DNA of 64,000 nt, from positions 62,001 through 126,000 of the forward strand of contig NZ_JARWAM010000007.1 of assembly GCF_031451695.1 (NCBI RefSeq), written 5' to 3'. A model generated the notes under the pieces. That model worked only from the letters and a program-made list of their open reading frames with translations. It did not search any database and was not told the DNA's origin. Below are positions 18,294 through 26,311 of this stretch, piece after piece. Source of the DNA: Franzmannia qiaohouensis. Lineage in GTDB: Bacteria > Pseudomonadota > Gammaproteobacteria > Pseudomonadales > Halomonadaceae. Both the position numbers and the translations under genes were made by a program. The stretch's first letter is position 1; the number at the start of each line of letters is the position of its first letter.

Positions 18294-18727
18294 AGGCGTG
18301 GTTGGGTGTACTGCTGGTGCTGCTGGCCGGCGCTTGCTGGGCCCAGGCCGGGGCGCCCGCGGTGTCGGGCAGCTGGGTCGCCCAGGCGGAGGGCGTGCGG
18401 GTGGCGGTGCCAGGACGTGACACCGACAGTCGTGGGCTGAGCGGTGCGGCACCATCCGACGCACAGATTGCGCGTATCAGCTGGCAGTATGCCACCCCGC
18501 CGGGGGCGCTGCTCGAGGCGTGGCTTTGCCATCCTCAGCGCTGCCTGCGCCTGAATGGCGCCAGGGGGCAGAGCGAGGGGCTAGCGGGACTGTCCGCGGC
18601 CCAGCCGCTGCACTTCCGTTTCCGCCTCGGCCAGGGGGCAAGGCCGGTGCAGGTAAACGGGCTGCAGGTGATCGTCGATCATCGCCGGCCCGCCGCGGCA
18701 AAGGCGAAAAAAACCGTTGGCCAATGA
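18290..18727 (+). CDS. flhE: Flagellar periplasmic protein FlhE
   Basis: 145 residues with a clear N-terminal signal peptide (LGVLLVLLAGACWAQA). The mature part has the FlhE pattern: ISWQY, two conserved cysteines in WLCHPQRCLRLNG, then PLHFRFRL and VIVDHR at the end. In Salmonella, FlhE is encoded after flhBA, is periplasmic, and limits proton leakage through the export apparatus. Here flhF and a small gene are inserted between flhA and flhE. The start overlaps the preceding stop. The end is Lys/Ala-rich (AKAKKTVGQ). Confidence 0.85.
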   Translation: MKAWLGVLLVLLAGACWAQAGAPAVSGSWVAQAEGVRVAVPGRDTDSRGLSGAAPSDAQIARISWQYATPPGALLEAWLCHPQRCLRLNGARGQSEGLAGLSAAQPLHFRFRLGQGARPVQVNGLQVIVDHRRPAAAKAKKTVGQ

Positions 18728-18838
18728 GGCTATTCCCGGCTTGGTGCTGCGATCCGTCGCGCGATAATGCCAGGGTGATGAGACCGCCGCGGCGGTCACG
18801 ATTCGATTTCCAGGCTGACTGAGGTCGCAACGACAGCG

Positions 18839-19534
18839 ATGTACACGGCAAAGGGCAAGATCGATCAAGGCGCACTGCTCGAGCAGTACCTGCCGCTGGT
18901 GCGCCGTCAGGCGCTGGCGCTGCAGGTCAAACTGCCGGCGAGCGTCGAACTCGACGACCTGATACAGGCCGGCATGGTCGGCCTGCTCGACTGTCTGAAC
19001 CGCTTCGACGCGGGGCAGGGGGCGAGCTTTGCGACCTATGCCAGTCAGCGCATTCGCGGGGCGATGATCGATGAGCTGCGCAGTCGCGACTGGGTGCCGC
19101 GCAGCGTGCGGCGCAATGCGCGGGCGCTGGACGAAGCGGTGCGGCGTACCGAGCAGCGCCTGGGGCGAGCGGCCGACGAGCAGGAGATCGCCGACGAGCT
19201 GGGCATCGAGCTTGCCGAGTACCATCAGCAGCTGGGTGATACCAACGGTGGCCAGCTGCTGCCTTACGAGGAGCTGGTGGCGGAGGGCGTCGAACCGGGC
19301 AATGGTGAGGGCGCACCGCCGTCGCCGTTCGCCGCACTGGTCGACGGTGAGCAGCGCCAGCGGCTGGTGGACGCCATCGAGCTGCTACCCGAGCGCGAGA
19401 AATTGCTGCTGGGGCTCTACTACCAGGAAGAGCTCAACCTCAAGGAGATCGGCGCGGTGCTGGGGGTCAGCGAATCGCGGGTCTGCCAGCTGCATAGCCA
19501 GGCAGTGGCACGGCTGCGAGCTCGCTTGACCTAG
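18839..19534 (+). CDS. fliA: Flagellar sigma factor 28, FliA
   Basis: RNA polymerase sigma factor for late flagellar and chemotaxis genes. 231 residues. Region 2 includes LPLVRRQALAL, DDLIQAGMVGLLD and FATYASQRIRGAMIDELR. Region 3 follows at about 85-145, and region 4 (about 180-230) has EREKLLLGLYYQEELNLKEIG plus the helix-turn-helix GVSESRVCQLHSQA. Upstream, 111 bases separate it from flhE without an obvious sigma-28 site. Likely targets in this window are the promoters at 2818 and 7816. Confidence 0.97.
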   Translation: MYTAKGKIDQGALLEQYLPLVRRQALALQVKLPASVELDDLIQAGMVGLLDCLNRFDAGQGASFATYASQRIRGAMIDELRSRDWVPRSVRRNARALDEAVRRTEQRLGRAADEQEIADELGIELAEYHQQLGDTNGGQLLPYEELVAEGVEPGNGEGAPPSPFAALVDGEQRQRLVDAIELLPEREKLLLGLYYQEELNLKEIGAVLGVSESRVCQLHSQAVARLRARLT

Positions 19535-19725
19535 CCGGCACACGTCGACCGAGACGCCCTGCGCATGTGACGCTGGCAACACGCATTCTGGTTTTTTTCC
19601 TCCGCGCAACGATAGGTGGCTGGGCGCCTGACGCTTCAATGGTAGGCTGCAGGATGGAGTGCTGCATTCAGCCGCTATCTTTACCAGAGCGCTGCGCTCT
19701 GGCGTTGTCCAGGAGGGACTGCCTT

Positions 19726-20691
19726 ATGCGCGTCTTTGCCAACCCGGTCGGTCCCGGGTCCCTGTGGTTCGACAACCTCGCTACTGCCACCGGCACGCCT
19801 GTCGCCTACGACCCGCAGGCCAGGGCCATGATCACCATGCCGCCGTTCTGCGCCAATCGCGACGTGATCGGCTGTAACTGGATCGCCCCCGAGCAGGGAG
19901 CGTTCTGCCGCGCCTGCGCGATGACCGCGCTGGCTCCGGATCCCGCGATTCCCGATGCCATGCCCCACTGGGCCAAGACCGAGGCCGCCAAGCGCTGGGT
20001 GCTGGATAATCTGGGGCGCTGGAACTGGTTCCGCCCGGAAGACCCCGGCGCTCCCCCGGTGTTCTACATGCTTGCCGAAGGACCAACGCCGGTGGCCATG
20101 GGGCATGTGGGGGGGGTAGTGACCATCAGCGTGGCGGAAGCGGACCCGGTGCTGCGCGCGACGCGTCGCGAGGCGCTCGACGAGCCATACCGCACCATGA
20201 TCGGCCATATGCGCCATGAAATCTCACACATGCTGTGGTGGCGGCTCAGCCTGCGAGATGACTTTCTCGAGGCCTTCCGGGCGATGTTTGGCGACGAGCG
20301 TGAAGATTACGCCGCAGCCCTGCAGCGGCACTACCAGCAGGGCCCACCCGAGGGCTGGCGCTCGAGCTTCGTCAGCACCTATGCCTCCGCCCATCCCCAC
20401 GAGGACTGGGCCGAAACCGCGGCCCATCTGCTGCATCTGACGGATATCGCCGACAGCTTCGCCGCCGCGGGACTCTCCTCCAGCGAACTGCCGTATCACG
20501 GCTGGGACCCTTACATGGAGGCAGACGCCGAGCGCTTGATCCATGTCGCGACGCACCAGGTGATGGCGGTCAACCACATCAACCGTGCGATGGGGCTGTC
20601 GGATCTTTATCCCTTCGTGCTCTCCGAAGTGTCACGCCGCAAACTGGTCTTCGTACATGACTGGCTGCGGCGTGGTGCCCAGGGGCTATGA
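19726..20691 (+). CDS. Putative zinc-binding metallopeptidase (zincin-like) with N-terminal Cys-rich motif
   Basis: 321 residues, beginning MRVFANPVGP; ATG at 19726 has AGGAGGG nine bases upstream. The frame is open 53 codons further up but that part looks noncoding. The N-terminal 65 residues contain four cysteines (FCANRDVIGCNW and FCRACAM) like a small zinc ribbon. The centre has HEISH (MRHEISHMLWW, about residue 165), an HExxH zincin signature, and a later HEDWAETAAH that could provide the third ligand. I recognise this as the family often annotated as a zinc-binding peptidase of unknown substrate. The preceding 191 bases contain only a T7 run near 19591. Confidence 0.82.
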   Translation: MRVFANPVGPGSLWFDNLATATGTPVAYDPQARAMITMPPFCANRDVIGCNWIAPEQGAFCRACAMTALAPDPAIPDAMPHWAKTEAAKRWVLDNLGRWNWFRPEDPGAPPVFYMLAEGPTPVAMGHVGGVVTISVAEADPVLRATRREALDEPYRTMIGHMRHEISHMLWWRLSLRDDFLEAFRAMFGDEREDYAAALQRHYQQGPPEGWRSSFVSTYASAHPHEDWAETAAHLLHLTDIADSFAAAGLSSSELPYHGWDPYMEADAERLIHVATHQVMAVNHINRAMGLSDLYPFVLSEVSRRKLVFVHDWLRRGAQGL

Positions 20692-20703
20692 GCGCGTCGG
20701 TCG

Positions 20704-22047
20704 CTAGCTCTCCTGCAGGCTGTTCATCAGTGCCTGGGTTTCCTGCACGGCGTTCAGATAGGCCGCACGCAGCTGCGCATTGGCCGGCAGCGTCTGGCCT
20801 GCCTGTCCCGCTTCATCCAGGGCGATGAACGACTGGTAGTCGCGGGCAATGATCAGAATCGCCCCGAGCTGGCCGCTGCCGTCACCGATGGCGGCGGTAA
20901 TCGCCGCGCTGAGTTCGACCTCATTGAGCAAGTCGAGCATATCGACCCCCAGCATGGTGTCCATCAACGAGAACAGGCCGGTGGTAAAGGCGTCTTCCGG
21001 GTCGAGCTGGGGGAAGGGCGCGGCCAGGTGCTTGCACATGGTGGCGCGGGTCAGGGCATGCTTGAGGGTGAGACGCGACACCGGGCCGTTCTGGGCCAGC
21101 ATCACCGTGGCGACCAGGGTGCGCAGCTCATTGATACCCAGCACCTGCAGGCTGCGGCGCAGGCTGCCGCCGCCGCCGCTCTGGGCGTAGTAGCTCGAGT
21201 TGCCACGCTTGATGACGATCAGGTAGAGATGCGGGTCCTGGGCGATCATGTCGGCCAGGCGGTCGATATTGACCATGTCGCGGTAGAGTTCGCGAATCAG
21301 CTTGATCTGGATGCTGGGGTTGCTGCGGCGGCTTGCGGTGGGCGGGGCGACATTGCTCGGCTGGGCGAAGAAGAAGCCCTGCAGCAGTGCGCATCCGGCC
21401 TGGCGCGCCGTCTCGACGTCGTCGCGGGTCTCGAGGCGCTGGGCCAGCAGCTGGCAGCCGGCGTCGCGAAAGGCGGCGAGTCGGGCGGGGTCGATGCCCT
21501 CGTCGAGGCGCAGCTTGATGATATCGGCCATGCCGCTGAGCGTATCGACATCGCCCTGCAGTACCGCTGTGGCATCCAGCGCCAGGCGATAGCCTCGCTG
21601 CTTGATCAGCGCCAGGGCGTTGCTCAGGTCGTCTAGCGGCGTGCCGTCGTCGAGTACCTCGATGACCACGTTGTCGGCCGGAAACGGCAGCAGCTCGGGC
21701 CGTTCGAGCCATTCACGGGAGACCTTGAGGAACAGCAGGCGATCGCCGATCAGCTTATCGAGTCCGATCTCATAGATGGCCATGCTGCTGGCCCGGGCAG
21801 TGGCCAGCAGCGGGTCGCTGACAGTCGCGCTGGCATCGCTGGCGCTGGCGCGATACAGCAGTTCATCGCCGACGTGCTGAAAATCGGCGTCGCAGATCGG
21901 CTGCAGCGCAATGCAGTAGCTGTCATCGGGGCTTACGTCGGTGCCGGTCGCGCTGGCCAGAGGAGTATCGCTGCTTGATGGCACGGTGGTTCCCTGCGTT
22001 CGATCCTGTCGGACCCCAAGGGGCGGGCGGGTATGCCGCGTTCTCAT
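20704..22047 (-). CDS. EAL-HDOD signalling protein (degenerate EAL)
   Basis: 447 residues. Residues about 43-235 form an EAL-type fold (ALQPICDADFQHVGDELLYRA, VIEVLDDG, GCALLQGFFFAQP), but the usual catalytic acidic residues and the EAL triplet are not recognisable, so c-di-GMP hydrolysis is unlikely. Residues about 240-440 form an HDOD domain (LIRELYRDMVNIDRLADMI, SLRRSLQVLGINELRT). This YuxH-type pairing is common in gammaproteobacteria near motility genes. The first 21 residues are low-complexity; GTG at 21984, with AGGGA seven bases upstream, may be the real start. It converges on the peptidase gene with a 12-base gap. Confidence 0.88.
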   Translation of the reverse strand: MRTRHTRPPLGVRQDRTQGTTVPSSSDTPLASATGTDVSPDDSYCIALQPICDADFQHVGDELLYRASASDASATVSDPLLATARASSMAIYEIGLDKLIGDRLLFLKVSREWLERPELLPFPADNVVIEVLDDGTPLDDLSNALALIKQRGYRLALDATAVLQGDVDTLSGMADIIKLRLDEGIDPARLAAFRDAGCQLLAQRLETRDDVETARQAGCALLQGFFFAQPSNVAPPTASRRSNPSIQIKLIRELYRDMVNIDRLADMIAQDPHLYLIVIKRGNSSYYAQSGGGGSLRRSLQVLGINELRTLVATVMLAQNGPVSRLTLKHALTRATMCKHLAAPFPQLDPEDAFTTGLFSLMDTMLGVDMLDLLNEVELSAAITAAIGDGSGQLGAILIIARDYQSFIALDEAGQAGQTLPANAQLRAAYLNAVQETQALMNSLQES

Positions 22048-22099
22048 CCTGAGGGTATGGTGAGGATAGTACTCGTCGCCGCCGAACGTGACAATTTAG

Positions 22100-23302
22100 C
22101 TAAGGCGACTGAAACATCACAACGCGGTTGCGACCGCTTTCCTTGGCTGCGTAAAGCGCATCGTCGGCGTGTTCGAATAGGGTTTCACCGTCGATACCGG
22201 GTTCGAACATGCAGGCGCCCAGACTCAGGGTGACCGGCAGCAGGGTGCCGTTATCGAGGGCCAGTGGTGTATCGCCCACGGCATGGCGTATGCGCTCGGC
22301 AATCTCCGAGAGCATGGCGGCACCGCACACCACCAGAATGCAGAACTCCTCACCGCCGTAGCGCGCCACTAGATCGGCGTCGCGCAACTGGGCACGAATG
22401 CACTGGCCAATCTTGTGTAGCGCCTCATCGCCGACCAGATGCCCGTGGCTATCGTTGATCTGCTTGAAGTGGTCGATGTCGCCAATCATCAATGCGAACT
22501 CCCGGCCGCTGGCGCCGGCAATGATGAACTCTTCGAGTGCCTTGTCGAAGCCGTGGCGATTGCACAGCCCGGTGAGACTGTCGCGGCTGATCATCGATTG
22601 CGCTTTGGCAAGCTTGTGCTCCACCGCGCGCAGCTTGCCCAAATAGTGGGAGCGGTCGCGAAGCATTGCCATCAGCGTCAGCTGACCCTGGTGTTCATCG
22701 AGACGGATCAGAGTCGCCTCGACGGGCACGTCATTGCGCAACAGCATCTCGCGCCTGACGGCGCCGCGCCGCGACAGCAAGCCCTGGCGAATGAATTTCT
22801 GCAGGCGATCGGCATCCTTGTCGCAGAAAATTACCGACAGGTTCTCGCGGGTCAGGCGATGATGATCATCTTCCAGCAACTGTCGCGCGGCGCGGTTGGC
22901 ATCGCTGATCTCGAGACCATTGGCGTCGCAGAACAGCACGGCATCGGGCCACGCCTCGACCAGCCCGCGCAGCCGTGCCAGGGCTTGATCGGCACTGATC
23001 CTCGAACCTTGATCGCGAAAAAGATAGGCACGCATGCCCAGCCCGAAAGGTAGTTCACGCATATCGAGATGCATGCCGGTGTGGATGGCGATCTTCACCC
23101 CGGGCTGATCGTCGATCAGTTGGCTTTCCAGCCGGTGGCCGATGACATTGCTGCCCAGCAGGCGTAGTGCGACGTGGTTAGCATAAAGCACGCCGTCATC
23201 ATGGTCGCAAAGGGTCAGCCCGTCACTGAGCTGGTCAAGCAGCGGCTTGAGCACTTCGCAGGTCAAGGGTGTGTCGAGCGGGGGCGGGGTGCTTGACGTC
23301 AT
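22100..23302 (-). CDS. Diguanylate cyclase with PAS sensory region (GGEEF)
   Basis: 400 residues, no membrane segment. The N-terminal half contains two PAS-like units (about 10-110 and 120-235, e.g. LCDHDDGVLYANHVALRLLG and DAVLFCDANGLEISDANRAA), then a coiled linker and a C-terminal GGDEF domain (about 245-400). The active site reads GGEEF (in ARYGGEEFCILV), and RDAD five residues upstream is a complete RxxD inhibitory site, so an active, product-inhibited cyclase is predicted. ATG at 23302 has CGAGGT upstream; the longer frame would begin in the rhlE terminator. With the EAL-HDOD gene it forms a small signalling pair on the minus strand. Confidence 0.92.
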   Translation of the reverse strand: MTSSTPPPLDTPLTCEVLKPLLDQLSDGLTLCDHDDGVLYANHVALRLLGSNVIGHRLESQLIDDQPGVKIAIHTGMHLDMRELPFGLGMRAYLFRDQGSRISADQALARLRGLVEAWPDAVLFCDANGLEISDANRAARQLLEDDHHRLTRENLSVIFCDKDADRLQKFIRQGLLSRRGAVRREMLLRNDVPVEATLIRLDEHQGQLTLMAMLRDRSHYLGKLRAVEHKLAKAQSMISRDSLTGLCNRHGFDKALEEFIIAGASGREFALMIGDIDHFKQINDSHGHLVGDEALHKIGQCIRAQLRDADLVARYGGEEFCILVVCGAAMLSEIAERIRHAVGDTPLALDNGTLLPVTLSLGACMFEPGIDGETLFEHADDALYAAKESGRNRVVMFQSP

Positions 23303-23381
23303 GGTCGAACCTCGCTGGACGCAGGGACCAAGGATGAGGTCGTGGGACGACGAGTATTGACCAAAGGTGGGGGGGTATCCA

Positions 23382-23413
23382 GTAATAAAATGGCCACCCG
23401 GGTGGGTGGCCAT
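23382..23413 (-). terminator. Terminator of rhlE
   Basis: Read on the minus strand, a perfect 10-bp stem ATGGCCACCC/GGGTGGCCAT (23413-23404 with 23399-23390) with a four-base loop is followed by TTTATTACT. It lies 20 bases after the rhlE stop. Confidence 0.85.
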
Positions 23414-23433
23414 GCAGAACGCTTGGCAAAGGC

Positions 23434-24753
23434 TCAGGCCTGTTTGGAGCGGCCGCCACGGCGGCGGCGCGGTGCCCGGGCATCGTCGCTGCTGCGCCGC
23501 GGCTGGTCGCTGCGATTGCCGCTGGCGCGCTGGCCACCGGCGTTGCCGCGACCGTTGCCACCGCCGCCACGTTTCGGCTGGCCGCGGCGACCGTTCTCGA
23601 TCGGCTCTGGCTTGGCATTGGGGTCGGGCTCGAAGCCCGGCTCGATGCGCTTCTCGAGGTCGCGCTTGATGAGCCGTTCGATACCCTTGAGCAGGCCATG
23701 CTCGTCGACGCAGACCAGCGATACCGCCTTGCCTTCGCTGCCGGCGCGGCCGGTGCGGCCGATGCGGTGCACGTAGTCCTCGGCCACGTTGGGCAGCTCG
23801 AAGTTGACCACGTGGGGCAGCTCGCTGATATCCAGGCCGCGGGCGGCGATATCGGTGGCGACCAGCACCTGCAGGTCACCCGCCTTGAAAGAGGCCAGCG
23901 CCTTGGTGCGCGCCGACTGGCTCTTGTTGCCATGGATCGCCATGGCCGGGATATCCTGCTTGGAGAGCTGTTCGGCCAGGCGGTTGGCGCCGTGCTTGGT
24001 ACGTGTGAAGACCAGCACCTGATACCACTGCTGGGTGCTGATCAGGTGGGCGAGTAGCTCACGCTTCTTCTCGCGGTCGACCTTGTAGACGGCCTGGTCG
24101 ACCAGCTCGGCGGTGGTGTTGCGACGCGCCACCTCGATCATGGTGGGGTTGTCGAGCAGACCGCCGGCCAGGCGCTGGATTTCGTCGGAGAAGGTCGCCG
24201 AGAACAGCAGGTTCTGGCGCTTCTGCGGCAGCACGCGCAGGATCTTCTTGATGTCGTGGATGAAGCCCATGTCGAGCATGCGGTCGGCTTCGTCGAGCAC
24301 CAGGGTCTCGACCTGAGAGAGGTCGATGTGCTTCTGCTGGTGCAGGTCGAGCAGCCGGCCGGGGGTGGCCACCAGGATGTCGAGGCCGCCGCGGATCGCA
24401 TCGACCTGCGGCTGCTGTCCGACGCCGCCGAAGATCACGTGGGAGCGCAGCTTGAGGTAGCGGCCGTAGCCGGTAACGTTCTCGCCGATCTGTGCGGCCA
24501 GCTCACGGGTCGGGGTCAGCACCAGGGCGCGGATCTGGCGCGGCTTGGGGCGCGGGCCGTCGGCCAGGCGCTGCAGCAGCGGCAGGGTGAAGCCGGCGGT
24601 CTTGCCGGTGCCGGTCTGGGCGCTGGCGAGCATGTCGCGGCCTTCAAGCACGGCGGGAATCGCCTTGAGCTGAATCGGCGTGGGGATGGTATAGCCCTGT
24701 TCTTCGACAGCGCGAAGCAGTTCGGCCCGCAGGCCGAGGTCGGAAAAGCTCAT
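23434..24753 (-). CDS. rhlE: DEAD-box RNA helicase, RhlE family
   Basis: 439 residues. All helicase motifs are visible in order: Q motif (GYTIPTPIQLKAIP), motif I AQTGTGKT, PTRELA, motif II DEAD, SAT, and in the second RecA domain ATDIAARGLD and HRIGRTGRAG. After about residue 375 comes a basic Arg/Gly-rich tail (RRGQPKRGGGG... RRRRGGRSKQA) typical of RNA-binding extensions. The start is ATG at 24753 (MSFSDLGLRAELLRAV), with GGAG upstream; the longer open frame is not supported. RhlE-type helicases remodel ribosome-assembly or degradosome RNAs; the exact substrate cannot be told. Confidence 0.95.
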   Translation of the reverse strand: MSFSDLGLRAELLRAVEEQGYTIPTPIQLKAIPAVLEGRDMLASAQTGTGKTAGFTLPLLQRLADGPRPKPRQIRALVLTPTRELAAQIGENVTGYGRYLKLRSHVIFGGVGQQPQVDAIRGGLDILVATPGRLLDLHQQKHIDLSQVETLVLDEADRMLDMGFIHDIKKILRVLPQKRQNLLFSATFSDEIQRLAGGLLDNPTMIEVARRNTTAELVDQAVYKVDREKKRELLAHLISTQQWYQVLVFTRTKHGANRLAEQLSKQDIPAMAIHGNKSQSARTKALASFKAGDLQVLVATDIAARGLDISELPHVVNFELPNVAEDYVHRIGRTGRAGSEGKAVSLVCVDEHGLLKGIERLIKRDLEKRIEPGFEPDPNAKPEPIENGRRGQPKRGGGGNGRGNAGGQRASGNRSDQPRRSSDDARAPRRRRGGRSKQA

Positions 24754-24947
24754 GCAAACTCCGGATAGCACGACGTGACCGCTCGCCTCTGTATCAGGTG
24801 AGAGGCGTGAGTCCCGGGGCACGACGTGAAAAAAATCGATGACAGGCGCGGCAAGGGGGACCGTAAAGTGCCGCAGCGCAATATGATGACAGACATCGCC
24901 CCCTCTTGCACTAATAAAGGATTGGTTTGCCACTACAGGTGGACGGT

Positions 24948-25068
24948 ACCGCTCGGGCTGATCCGTCGACAGGCCTGCGAGGAGGCGCTGTAAACCCGTA
25001 CCTGGGCGCTACCTTGCGCCATCCATGGCGCAAACCTCCTCTCCGGCCTGTCCCCGGCGCCCTTCGCT
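24948..25068 (+). repeat. Copy A of a dispersed ~120-bp structured intergenic repeat
   Basis: Complete copy with three nested arms: GACAGGCC/GGCCTGTC (24968-24975 with 25045-25052), GAGGAGG/CCTCCTC (24979-24985 with 25035-25041) and the apical stem TTGCGCCAT/ATGGCGCAA (25014-25022 with 25025-25033). The segment CGCTGTAAACCCGT..CTGGGCGCTACC between arms is common to all long copies. It lies in the 333-base gap (24754-25086) after the HhH gene and before rhlE. The rest of that gap holds the rhlE leader and no other gene. Confidence 0.9.
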
Positions 25069-25086
25069 TAGGGGCAGTTGCATCCT

Positions 25087-25566
25087 TTACTGACTAAGAC
25101 CGGCCTGGAGGCGTGCCAGGGTGGCGTTGGTAATGCCGGGGATGGCCTCGAGCTGCTCGCGTGACAGGCCGCGAAGTGCCTCCACGCTGGTGACCCCGGC
25201 CAGCAGCAGGCGTCGTGCGGTCACCGTACCGATACCATCCACCGCCGTCAGCGGTGCCGCGTGGGCGTCGAGGAAGGCGTGCTGCTGGGATTCGCTCAGG
25301 CCGTCGCAGGCGCCCTGCTGGTAGAGCATCAGCGCCAGCCCGGCCATGCCCTGGCGGATGCGTGGCAGCGGTGGCAGCTGGATGTCGGGGTGAGCCTCGG
25401 CCAGGGCTTCCAGCGCGACAATGTCCTCGAGCGCCTGGCCCAGCAGGGCACGCTTCTCAGTGGCGTCCTGGCCGTCGATGGCCTGGGTAAGGGCGTGTTC
25501 GACGCGCTCGGCGCGGGCCTTGAGCTCGAGGGCCAGGGCGTGTCGCTGTTGCTGCTGTTCATCCAT
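25087..25566 (-). CDS. Small helix-hairpin-helix protein, function unknown
   Basis: 159 residues starting MDEQQQQRHALALELKARAE; AGGA lies eight bases before ATG at 25566. Residues 1-90 are predicted largely helical. Residues about 105-159 form tandem helix-hairpin-helix motifs (LTAVDGIGTVTARRLLLAGV and LSREQLEAIPGITNATLA), as in the C-terminal nonspecific DNA-binding modules of repair proteins and in DUF4332-like proteins. No catalytic motif is seen. It lies 35 bases before the pqiC end on the same strand and may share its transcript. Copy A of the repeat follows its stop by 18 bases. Confidence 0.78.
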   Translation of the reverse strand: MDEQQQQRHALALELKARAERVEHALTQAIDGQDATEKRALLGQALEDIVALEALAEAHPDIQLPPLPRIRQGMAGLALMLYQQGACDGLSESQQHAFLDAHAAPLTAVDGIGTVTARRLLLAGVTSVEALRGLSREQLEAIPGITNATLARLQAGLSQ

Positions 25567-25601
25567 GTCATGCGTCCTGTGACGTTGAAGCACCTTACAG
25601 A

Positions 25602-26231
25602 CTAGCGTAATTCGCGTAGCCGGTAGGCGAGTTGGTCGGCCACGGCATCCCAGCTCTGGCCCAGCGCGCGTACCAGCGCCGGATAACCGTCGGCATCCAG
25701 GACGGTGCTCGCCGAGAACGGCTCCAGGGCGATCACCTCGCCGCGGGCATCACGCAGCTGCCACTCGCCGCGGGCGATGGCCTGGCCGTCGTAGCGGCCC
25801 TGGAAGTGGGTGACGTCGAGGCGCAGCTCGTATGCGCCGTCGCGGCGGCCCTCCTCGCCGAGTACCTGGGTGTCCGGCAGGCGCTCGGCGAGCCGCTGGC
25901 GCAAGCCGCGCTGCAGCTGGCGCGGCAGGTCCTCGGCCCACAGGTGCTGGCGGGCGCGATTGACGGTGATGTCGTCGAGCTGCATGACGATGCCTTCGGC
26001 GTCGAGGTAGTCGGTGACGCGTACCCGTGATACCACCAGCCGCTGGCTGGGCGCTTCGACGCGGCTGGCCTGGCCGAGTTCAGCACCCTCCGGCAGGCTG
26101 TAGCGCTGGGCGCTGGTGCCGCCACCGCTGGCGCAGCCGGCCAGCAGGGTGAGTGCCAGCAGCAGTACGGCGATGCCAGGCCAGCGTGGGCCGAACGGGG
26201 TCGAGCGGTCGCATGAGCGAAACTGCAGCAC
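25602..26231 (-). CDS. pqiC: Outer-membrane lipoprotein PqiC
   Basis: 209 residues. A signal sequence ends in a lipobox (ALTLLAGC, Cys near residue 33), so it is an outer- or inner-membrane lipoprotein. The mature part matches the ABC-transport auxiliary lipoprotein family (former DUF330): RYSLPEGAE near the start, VSRVRVTDYLDAEGIV, then LWAEDLPRQLQRGLRQRL. In E. coli, PqiC anchors the PqiB needle at the outer membrane. It is third in pqiA-pqiB-pqiC order, 80 bases after pqiB. The start may be a few codons internal. Confidence 0.9.
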   Translation of the reverse strand: MLQFRSCDRSTPFGPRWPGIAVLLLALTLLAGCASGGGTSAQRYSLPEGAELGQASRVEAPSQRLVVSRVRVTDYLDAEGIVMQLDDITVNRARQHLWAEDLPRQLQRGLRQRLAERLPDTQVLGEEGRRDGAYELRLDVTHFQGRYDGQAIARGEWQLRDARGEVIALEPFSASTVLDADGYPALVRALGQSWDAVADQLAYRLRELR

Positions 26232-26311
26232 GTCGTGATCTCCGTGTTAGGCGGCACGGCCTGGGCCGTGCCGGTGAGCATCATGATGGTCGATCGGACG
26301 CGGTTTTGCAT

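Noticed and set aside
19585..19600. Terminator after fliA (T7 run)
   Set aside because: The bases before the T-run form only an imperfect short stem; not convincing.
22060..22090. Sigma-28 promoter before the EAL-HDOD gene (TAAA then GCGACGAG)
   Set aside because: The -10 element matches the GCCGATAA consensus too poorly.
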